This document shows, one piece after another, positions 1 through 4,786 of a stretch of DNA of 6,040 nt. Made by a program: the position numbers and the translations under genes. Every line of letters begins with the position of its first letter. Position 1 is the first letter of the stretch. The notes beneath the pieces are model-generated. The model saw only the letters and a program-made list of their open reading frames with translations. It ran no database searches and was not told the DNA's origin. This stretch comes from Pseudomonadota bacterium (GTDB lineage Bacteria > Desulfobacterota > Desulfarculia > Desulfarculales > JAHJDS01): positions 1 to 6,040 of the forward strand of contig JAHJDS010000163.1 in assembly GCA_018812395.1 (NCBI GenBank), in the 5' to 3' direction.

Positions 1-1586
1 CCCTGGCCCTGGCCGAGGGGCAGTACGGGCACCCACGTGCGTTGGAGGCCCTCCGGTTTTTGGGCTATTTCCACGCCGAGCATATCGAGCCGGGGTTGCT
101 GGGCCTGGTGATGGGGGTGGACGAAGACGAGGCCCAGCGGATCTTGGAGGCCCTGGCCGAGTTTTCGGTGATTCAGCCCCGGCACAAAACGGGCGGTTAT
201 GCCATGCACCGCTTGGTCCAGGAGGTGGCCCGAGACCCGGACCCGAACCGTGAAGCGGGCACCCGGGTGGTGAATGTCCTGGATGCAATCATCCGGGCCG
301 TCATGGAAAAAGGAGCATACCGGGCGGCCTACGGGTTGATTACCCATCTGCTCCACATCACGGACCTCAGCCAGGATGCTATCAAAGAGGAAGACTTCCC
401 CAGCAATTTTGCCTTGAGTCGTTGGTCCGAGTACCTTAGAAACAGTGGCAAGCACCAATCGGCCGAGATAGTGTCGCGGTCCTGCCTGGACCGGGTGGGC
501 CGGGCCAAGGGTGAAGGACACCCCCATTACAGCACCAATCTTAACAATTTGGCCGCTGTGCTTCACGCCCAGGGAAAGCATGACGAGGCCGAGAAGTTTT
601 ATCGCCGGGCCCTGGATATCGACAAGAACTCTATTGGGATCGAACACCCTCACTATGCCGCACATCTTAACAACCTGGCCGTAGTGTATCGGGCCCAGGG
701 CAAGTATGCCAAGGCCGAGGAACTCCATCGGCGGACCTTATCCATTGATGAGCAGACCATTGGAACAGAAAATCCTCATTACGCCAAACATCTAAACAAC
801 CTTGCTCTAGTTCTTCAGGACCGGGGGCAGTACGCCGAGGCCGAGAAACTTTATCGCCGGGTCCTGGCGATCGATGAGAAGACTATTGGAACCGAACACC
901 CCGATTATGCCATTTCTCTGGCCAACCTAGGCCTGGTACTCCGTGAACAGGGCAACTACGAAGAAGCCGAACAAACATTTCGCCAAGCCCTGGAGATCGA
1001 TGTAAAGACCATAGGGAACGAACACCCTGAATATGCCAACCGGCTGAACAACCTAGGCCAGGTGCTTCGTGATCAGAAGAAGTACAACGAGGCCGAGGAA
1101 CTACATCGCCAGGCACTGATCATCTATGCAAGAACCATCGGCCAGGAACACCCCGATTACGCCAGCCATTTGAACAGCCTGGCTGTGGTACTTCAGGAAC
1201 AGGGCAAATACCCCGAGGCCGAAACGCTATCTCGGGATGCCTTAAAGATCGATGATCGGACTATCGGTCCGGAACACCCCATTTACGCCAGCCATCTGAA
1301 CACCCTGGGCTCGATTCTTTTAGCCCAGGGCAAGTACGGCGAAGTTGAGAAATTGGCTCGTCGTGTGTTAGAGATCAAAAAAGGAAGTACCGGAACTAAT
1401 CATCCAGAATACGCACTGGTTTTGCACAACCTAGCCGTTGTGCTGGATGCTCAAGGCAAAACGGCTGAGGCAGAATCTTTTTTTCGCCATGCCCTGGAGA
1501 TCAGCCTCAAAACCCTGGGCCCGGACCACCCGAACACCATGACCTTCCAGGCCAACCTGGACAGATTGCTCGCCTCTAAAAAGTAG
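1..1586 (+). CDS. STAND/NB-ARC-type protein with C-terminal kinesin-light-chain-like TPR array (5'-truncated)
   Basis: The reading frame is open from base 3 with no stop upstream, so the gene begins outside the window; the TTG at 42 is only the first start-like codon, not a believable start. The first ~75 visible residues resemble the winged-helix end of an NB-ARC/STAND ATPase module, closing with the typical motif YAMHRLVQEVAR. After a helical linker come nine 42-residue TPR units with the consensus GKYxEAExLxRRALxID...IGxEHPxYAxHLNNLAxVL, the pattern of kinesin light chain and TPR_10/TPR_12 repeats. In STAND proteins such repeats sense a ligand and release the ATPase to oligomerise and switch on an N-terminal effector; that effector lies outside the window, so the output is unknown. 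The protein is probably cytoplasmic; no membrane segment is seen. Its codon use is more AT-tolerant than its neighbours, which hints at transfer. It ends 12 bases from the convergent transporter gene. The TPR assignment is firm; the NB-ARC assignment is likely. Confidence 0.85.
   Translation, partial: LALAEGQYGHPRALEALRFLGYFHAEHIEPGLLGLVMGVDEDEAQRILEALAEFSVIQPRHKTGGYAMHRLVQEVARDPDPNREAGTRVVNVLDAIIRAVMEKGAYRAAYGLITHLLHITDLSQDAIKEEDFPSNFALSRWSEYLRNSGKHQSAEIVSRSCLDRVGRAKGEGHPHYSTNLNNLAAVLHAQGKHDEAEKFYRRALDIDKNSIGIEHPHYAAHLNNLAVVYRAQGKYAKAEELHRRTLSIDEQTIGTENPHYAKHLNNLALVLQDRGQYAEAEKLYRRVLAIDEKTIGTEHPDYAISLANLGLVLREQGNYEEAEQTFRQALEIDVKTIGNEHPEYANRLNNLGQVLRDQKKYNEAEELHRQALIIYARTIGQEHPDYASHLNSLAVVLQEQGKYPEAETLSRDALKIDDRTIGPEHPIYASHLNTLGSILLAQGKYGEVEKLARRVLEIKKGSTGTNHPEYALVLHNLAVVLDAQGKTAEAESFFRHALEISLKTLGPDHPNTMTFQANLDRLLASKK
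447..1583 (+). repeat. Nine in-frame tandem TPR-coding repeats, 126-bp period
   Basis: Unit starts (the Gly/Lys of the GKY-like motif) fall at 447, 573, 699, 825, 951, 1077, 1203, 1329 and 1455, exactly 126 bases apart, with no insertion or deletion anywhere. The last unit runs straight into the stop with one extra lysine. Units 2 to 7 are most alike (EHPxYAxHLNNLA core); units 1, 8 and 9 are more diverged, as capping repeats often are. At DNA level the repeats are clearly diverged, so this is an old array, not a recent expansion. Confidence 0.9.
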
Positions 1587-1598
1587 CATCAACTGTAA

Positions 1599-2891
1599 TC
1601 AACGCCCGAAGAGTATCGATTGGCCGGTATAGAAGATCCCGGCCAGGCAGCCGGTCAGAATGGTGGCGATCACCGCCCCGAACAGGGCCCGCATCCCCAA
1701 CGCGGCGACCTCCCTGGTCCGGGTGGGCACCAGGGCGCTGACCCCGCCCACGAAGATGGCCACCGAGGCCACGTGGGCAAAGCCGCATAACGCATACGAG
1801 GCGACCACCAGCGAGCGCGGGTCCACCAGCCGGCTCTCCTTGAGCATCATCGACAAATGCTGGTAGGCCACCACCTCGGTCAGGATCACCCGCTCGCCCA
1901 ATAGGCGGGCCACGGCCGGACAGTCGGGCAGGGGCACGCCCATCAGCACCGCGAACGGCCAGAAGACCCACTGGAGGATGGACTCCAGGCTCAGCCCGGC
2001 CAGCCCCCAGGCTGACGGAAAGATCTTGCCGATCAAGCCCAGGACGCCGTTGACCAGGGCCAGCAGCCCGAGAAAAGCCAGCAAAAGGGCCACGATCCCG
2101 GCCACCAGCCTGACCCCGTCGTTGGCCCCGTTGATGACCGCCTGGAAAAAACCGCCCTCCCGGTCCGGTCCGGCCATCTCCACCCGGCCCAGGGTGGCCG
2201 GCGTCTCGGTCTCGGGCCAGAGCAGCTTGCTGACCACGATCGCCGCCGGCGCGGACAACACCGAGGCCGAGACCAGGTGCCCGGCGATCTGGGGGAAGGC
2301 CGGCTGGAGGAAAGCGACGTACACGGCCAGGGTCGAGGCGGCCACCGTGGCCATCAGGGTCGTCAGCAGGGTCAGGAGTTCGGAGCGGGTCAGCCCCGGC
2401 AAAAAGGGCCGGATCATCCCCGTGGTCTCGATGCCGACGAAGATGCTGCCCGCCGCGGCCAGGGACTCGGCCCCGCTGGTTCCCAGCAGGCGCCTGAACA
2501 CCCAGGCGAACCCCCGGACTATTACGGGCATCAGCCGAACGTAATAAAGCACGGCCATGAGGGCCATGAAGAAGACGATCGTCGGCAGATACTGGACGGC
2601 CAGGATGAAGCCGACCGAACCCGGCCGGCCGGGGGCCTTGGCCAGCGGGCCGAACAGGAACTCGATCCCGGTTTGGGAATAGCCGATCAGGGCCACGACG
2701 CCATCGTTGATCAGCCACAGCAGCCGCCGTCCCGGTGGCGACACGAACACGAACAGGGCCAGAATCACCATCAGGCCCACGCCGACCAGGACCGTCTTCC
2801 AGTTGATTGCCCGGCGACGGTGGGACAGGGCCCAACAAAAAGCCAGCAGCGCCACCAGACCGACCGCGCTGACCAGGTTGTAGATCGTCAC
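1599..2891 (-). CDS. Concentrative nucleoside transporter (CNT/NupC family), divergent subfamily
   Basis: A 430-residue polytopic membrane protein, close to the usual length of bacterial CNT carriers, which import nucleosides with Na+ or H+. It has N-terminal membrane helices (about residues 4-22 and 32-50), a gate-like region (about 95-190) and a C-terminal transport domain (about 200-425). Family marks are AESLAAAGSIFVG (141-153), GHLVSASVLSAPAAIVVSKLLWPE (from 204), LLGERVILTEVVAY (from 330) and SYALCGFA (from 365). Residues lining the substrate and cation sites differ from the well-studied members: GQTEAP is GIETTG with one residue fewer before the RP, the preceding Asn is Ser149, NEFVAY is TEVVAY, and FAN is FAH (His373). 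The family call is firm; the substrate could be another nucleoside-like molecule. The start is GTG, with a purine-rich Shine-Dalgarno just upstream and no in-frame ATG seen above it. It is convergent with the TPR gene and divergent from the HD-GYP gene. Confidence 0.9.
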   Translation of the reverse strand: MTIYNLVSAVGLVALLAFCWALSHRRRAINWKTVLVGVGLMVILALFVFVSPPGRRLLWLINDGVVALIGYSQTGIEFLFGPLAKAPGRPGSVGFILAVQYLPTIVFFMALMAVLYYVRLMPVIVRGFAWVFRRLLGTSGAESLAAAGSIFVGIETTGMIRPFLPGLTRSELLTLLTTLMATVAASTLAVYVAFLQPAFPQIAGHLVSASVLSAPAAIVVSKLLWPETETPATLGRVEMAGPDREGGFFQAVINGANDGVRLVAGIVALLLAFLGLLALVNGVLGLIGKIFPSAWGLAGLSLESILQWVFWPFAVLMGVPLPDCPAVARLLGERVILTEVVAYQHLSMMLKESRLVDPRSLVVASYALCGFAHVASVAIFVGGVSALVPTRTREVAALGMRALFGAVIATILTGCLAGIFYTGQSILFGR

Positions 2892-2893
2892 CG

Positions 2894-2904
2894 CCTTCCC
2901 CCCC
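2894..2904 (-). promoter_or_regulatory. Ribosome binding site for the CNT gene (GGGGGGGAAGG)
   Basis: On the minus strand GGGGGGGAAGG ends two bases before the GTG at 2891, which places the G-rich core about 6 to 9 bases upstream. It supports GTG as the start, since no in-frame ATG is seen above it. Confidence 0.5.
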
Positions 2905-3021
2905 GCCGATGCCGGCCGGCCGAAGCCCGATGGGCGGTCCCGGGCCGACGTCGGCCTTGTCGTCGACCACCATATCCCACCGGGCCGGCCGCGTCAAAGC
3001 CCCTGTTTAACCGCCGAGTTA

Positions 3022-3036
3022 CCGGTCACTGACCGG
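3022..3036. promoter_or_regulatory. Perfect palindrome CCGGTCA-C-TGACCGG, operator candidate
   Basis: Two 7-bp arms with a single central base form a perfect inverted repeat in the intergenic region between the divergent transporter and HD-GYP genes. It lies about 42 bases upstream of the plus-strand -35 box and would fall in the 5' leader of a transporter transcript starting near 3059. There is no T-run on either side, so a terminator is unlikely; a binding site for a dimeric regulator is more plausible. The regulator is unknown. Confidence 0.4.
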
Positions 3037-3060
3037 CTCTTGACCAACTATTTGGGTCCC

Positions 3061-3084
3061 TTGTCAACATATTTCGATTGACAA
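3061..3084. promoter_or_regulatory. Spaced inverted repeat TTGTCAA-N10-TTGACAA over the -35 box
   Basis: The two 7-bp arms are exact reverse complements, 17 bp centre to centre. The right arm contains the TTGACA -35 hexamer of the HD-GYP promoter, so a bound dimer would block RNA polymerase there. Each arm is itself TTG-W-CAA, and a related TTGACCAA lies at 3040-3047. This is the layout expected of an operator shared by divergent genes. Part of the right arm's match to -35 consensus is expected by definition, so the evidence rests on the left arm. Confidence 0.45.
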
Positions 3085-3093
3085 ACCATTCAA
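3066..3093 (-). promoter_or_regulatory. Weak candidate promoter for the CNT gene
   Basis: Reading the minus strand, TTGAAT (3093-3088) and TATGTT (3071-3066) are separated by 16 bases, each matching four of six sigma70 consensus positions. Transcription would start near 3059 and give a leader of about 168 bases. It overlaps the plus-strand promoter and the inverted repeat, so the two genes could be controlled together. No better minus-strand promoter was found by eye. Confidence 0.25.
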
Positions 3094-3106
3094 TCATTAT
3101 TATAAA
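3078..3106 (+). promoter_or_regulatory. Near-consensus sigma70 promoter for the HD-GYP gene
   Basis: TTGACA at 3078-3083, a 17-base spacer and TATAAA at 3101-3106 sit in an AT-rich island of otherwise GC-rich DNA. The predicted start near 3113 leaves a leader of about 23 bases before the ATG at 3136, with AAGAGA at 3125-3130 as a modest Shine-Dalgarno. The inverted repeat over the -35 box suggests repression. Confidence 0.7.
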
Positions 3107-3135
3107 GATGCCTTATTCCGCCCCAAGAGAAATGG

Positions 3136-4197
3136 ATGTCCCCCACACGTTCGGAACATCCCGGGCCCCGGATGGAAAGGCGCGGCGGCCGGCCCGACCT
3201 GGAGGAGACCATCCTCGTGGTCGACGACGACCGGGCCGTGTCGTTCCTGCTCCGGGAGGTTCTGGCCCGCCGGGGCTACCGGGTCATTACCGCCGAATCC
3301 GGCTCGCGCGCCATCAACGCCCTGCAACACCACGACGTCTTCACCGTCATCACCGACTTCCAGATGCCCGACCTGGACGGGCTCGGCCTGCTCGACCAGA
3401 TCAAGCGGCACGACCCGGACATTCCAGTCATCGTCATGACCGGTTCCCGGGAAAAGAAGCCGGTGTACTATCTGCAGGCCGGGGCCGACGATTTTTTGTC
3501 CAAGCCGTTCGATCTGGACGCGGTGTACCTGGCCACCGAGCGGGCGGTCGAAAAGCACCGTCTCCTGGTGGAGAACCGCCTCTACCGGGAATACATCGAC
3601 CGGGTCGTGGCCCGGCGTCTGGGCGAGATCGATCAGGACAATATCGAACTGGTCCGGGCCCTGGCCGAGGCCATCGAACTCAAGGACCCCTATCTGGTCG
3701 GGCACGCCCAGCGGGTGCGGATCATGGCCCGCAACCTGGCCCGGGCCATTGGTCACGATCCAACGAATACCTTCGAATCGGCCGCCCTGCTCCATGACAT
3801 CGGCCGCATCTTAGTGCCCGGTCGGATCCTGGATAAAAAAGAAGGCCTGACCGGCAGCGAGTTCGACCAGGTCAAACAACACCCGCTCGTCTCGGAAAGA
3901 CTGATCAAGCACCTGCCCGCCTTTGAATCGGCCGCCCCGGCCATCCGGAGCCACCACGAGCGGTACGACGGCCAGGGTTATCCCGACGGTCTGGCCGGCC
4001 GGGACATCCCTCTCGAGGCCAGAATCCTGGCCGTGGCCGACACCTACGACGCCATGACTCACCCCCGCCCCCACCGCCCGGCCCGTGACCACCGCCAGGT
4101 CGCCGCGGAGATGGTCTCCTCCGGGGGACAACACCTCGATCCCGGTATGGTCCAGGCCTTCCTGGATTCACAGGCCTTCGACGTCGCGGCCAACTGA
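3136..4197 (+). CDS. Response regulator with REC and HD-GYP domains (probable c-di-GMP phosphodiesterase)
   Basis: A 353-residue cytoplasmic protein of RpfG-like layout. The receiver domain (about residues 24-140) has the acidic pair Asp30/Asp31, the phospho-acceptor Asp74 in VITDFQMPD, Thr102 and Lys123 in SKP, so it should accept phosphate from a histidine kinase. The HD-GYP domain (about 165-345) has Glu181, His190, the HD pair His220-Asp221, His249, the signature HHERYDGQGYP (273-283) and Asp302 in VADTYDAMT. This family hydrolyses cyclic di-GMP to pGpG or GMP. The usual Lys of HDIGK is Arg224 here. ATG 3136 is favoured by the promoter and AAGAGA upstream; an in-frame ATG at 3172 has no Shine-Dalgarno. 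No histidine kinase gene is adjacent, so the partner is encoded elsewhere or upstream signals are indirect. The gene appears monocistronic and divergent from the transporter. Confidence 0.93.
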   Translation: MSPTRSEHPGPRMERRGGRPDLEETILVVDDDRAVSFLLREVLARRGYRVITAESGSRAINALQHHDVFTVITDFQMPDLDGLGLLDQIKRHDPDIPVIVMTGSREKKPVYYLQAGADDFLSKPFDLDAVYLATERAVEKHRLLVENRLYREYIDRVVARRLGEIDQDNIELVRALAEAIELKDPYLVGHAQRVRIMARNLARAIGHDPTNTFESAALLHDIGRILVPGRILDKKEGLTGSEFDQVKQHPLVSERLIKHLPAFESAAPAIRSHHERYDGQGYPDGLAGRDIPLEARILAVADTYDAMTHPRPHRPARDHRQVAAEMVSSGGQHLDPGMVQAFLDSQAFDVAAN

Positions 4198-4392
4198 GCC
4201 GCCAAATCTTGCCCCGGGGCCGACGACGTCCGGTCAACAGGCGGATCGACCCCGATCTATTGCTATTCCGTTTAGCCCGTCCAGTCCGTCCGTTATTTTC
4301 GGAATTCGGAAGCGCCAAGGCCCCGGCCGAGGACGGCCGCACCCAGGCGATCCATTCCAACTATTACAAATTCCTACACTTTATTTTTCAGC

Positions 4393-4404
4393 GACCAATT
4401 GGTC
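4393..4404. promoter_or_regulatory. Perfect 12-bp palindrome GACCAATTGGTC
   Basis: This sequence equals its own reverse complement. It overlaps the -24 half of the sigma54-like element and lies 34 bp centre to centre from a second perfect 12-bp palindrome. It could be an operator, but its sequence is not one I recognise. Confidence 0.35.
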
Positions 4405-4415
4405 CGCTTTTTGCC
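4399..4415 (+). promoter_or_regulatory. Possible sigma54 promoter (TTGGTCCG-N4-TTGCC)
   Basis: The GG at 4401-4402 and the GC at 4413-4414 are separated by exactly 10 bases, the spacing required for -24/-12 promoters, and TTGG, CG and TTGC match the consensus YTGGCACGRNNNTTGCW. The expected start is near 4425, about 40 bases before the small ORF. The CA inside TGGCAC is replaced by TC, so the match is partial. No adjacent sigma54 activator gene is seen. Confidence 0.3.
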
Positions 4416-4426
4416 CGACTAAAGGA

Positions 4427-4438
4427 CAAAGGCCTTTG
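4427..4438. promoter_or_regulatory. Perfect 12-bp palindrome CAAAGGCCTTTG
   Basis: The sequence is its own reverse complement and sits between the sigma54-like element and the Shine-Dalgarno of the small ORF, a position suited to a repressor site near a transcription start. It has no loop and no T-run, so it is not a terminator. Confidence 0.35.
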
Positions 4439-4465
4439 GGCCGATAACAGATGTAGGGAAAGACC

Positions 4466-4588
4466 ATGGACGCTGGAAACGACAAGATCAGAGAATGCAT
4501 CGCGGCCTTGATCCTGTCGCCGTTTTACTTCTCGTTGACCCTGATCGAGCGGCGGCAACTGATCCTGGCCACCGTGGGATTGATGTGA
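4466..4588 (+). CDS. Small hypothetical protein, 40 residues
   Basis: ATG at 4466 follows a good Shine-Dalgarno, AGGGA at 4455-4459, with six bases between; the frame closes at TGA 4586-4588. The product starts hydrophilic (MDAGNDKIREC) and continues with a hydrophobic, probably helical stretch containing SPFYFSLTL and then ERRQLILATVGLM. It could be one amphipathic helix-turn-helix pair or a membrane-associated peptide; no cleavable signal sequence is evident. It stands alone between two promoter-like regions. I do not recognise the family. It may be a real small gene because start signal, upstream control-like elements and sensible amino-acid composition agree, but at 40 codons chance cannot be excluded. 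Confidence 0.5.
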   Translation: MDAGNDKIRECIAALILSPFYFSLTLIERRQLILATVGLM

Positions 4589-4786
4589 CCCCCCCGGCGT
4601 GACGCCCCGAATCCGCACCCCGGCCCGGTTCCCTTTTTTTCACCCCCCTGGCAAAAATTCGCGAAACCTTGCCGGCCGGTTCAGGCCCATTTGGCCACCC
4701 TCGGCCCGCTGGTCGCGATTCAGGAGTTGACAAGACGGCGGTCCAAGGATATAAGTGTACGTTAAGATTGCATTTAGGGGCCTTGG
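4589..4786. other. Intergenic region and leader upstream of pgeF
   Basis: No gene is seen. A run of seven T at 4634-4640 is not preceded by a stable GC-rich hairpin, so no terminator is called. The right end holds the pgeF promoter, and AGGGG at 4776-4780 is the Shine-Dalgarno that selects the TTG start at 4787. Confidence 0.6.
4727..4755 (+). promoter_or_regulatory. Sigma70 promoter of the pgeF-pyrK operon
   Basis: TTGACA at 4727-4732, a 17-base spacer and TATAAG at 4750-4755 give a near-consensus promoter. Its geometry is the same as that of the HD-GYP promoter in this window. Transcription should start near 4762, leaving a leader of about 25 bases before the TTG start codon. Confidence 0.65.

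Larger units (their letters stand above)
4198..4465. other. Intergenic region after the HD-GYP gene, with palindromes
   Basis: No convincing gene is seen in these 268 bases. The left part is GC-rich; from about 4350 it becomes AT-rich, as expected of a promoter region. A short hairpin-capable CGGCCG-AGGA-CGGCCG lies at 4324-4339 without a following T-run, so no clear terminator for the HD-GYP gene is visible. Two perfect 12-bp palindromes and a sigma54-like element lie near its right end, just ahead of a small ORF. Confidence 0.6.

Noticed and set aside
447..1583. CRISPR-like or satellite repeat
   Set aside because: The 126-base period is fully explained by 42-residue TPR units in one open reading frame, and the nucleotide copies are diverged.
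1576..2997. Long minus-strand open frame of 473 codons over the transporter gene
   Set aside because: It runs in another frame of the same strand, gives a low-complexity Gly/Arg/Pro/Asp-rich product and has no family motifs, whereas the CNT frame has clear conserved motifs. It is a high-GC artefact.
2277..3032. Plus-strand open frame opposite the transporter (251 codons)
   Set aside because: The product is rich in Gln, Arg, Pro, Gly and His without recognisable domains, and it crosses the transporter start and the intergenic region.
3100..3795. Minus-strand open frame opposite the HD-GYP gene (231 codons)
   Set aside because: It is an antisense shadow of the receiver domain with no conserved motifs.
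3078..3797. Plus-strand open frame overlapping the HD-GYP gene (239 codons)
   Set aside because: It begins on the TTG of the -35 box, is Arg/Pro/Gly-rich and is out of frame with the strongly supported REC/HD-GYP protein.
4211..4220. Palindrome GCCCCGGGGC just after the HD-GYP stop
   Set aside because: It is a loopless all-GC 10-mer with no T-run, expected by chance in DNA of this composition.
4324..4339. Hairpin CGGCCG-AGGA-CGGCCG as terminator of the HD-GYP gene
   Set aside because: The six-pair stem is not followed by a T-run and lies about 130 bases after the stop; in GC-rich DNA such short stems arise by chance.
4209..4511. Plus-strand 100-codon open frame in the intergenic region
   Set aside because: It starts at a TTG without a Shine-Dalgarno, is Arg/Pro-rich and runs out of frame across the better-supported small ORF at 4466.
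4596..4640. Possible terminator after the small ORF (GGCG-TGA-CGCC and a run of seven T)
   Set aside because: The stem is only four pairs and lies almost 30 bases from the T-run, so it does not make an intrinsic terminator.
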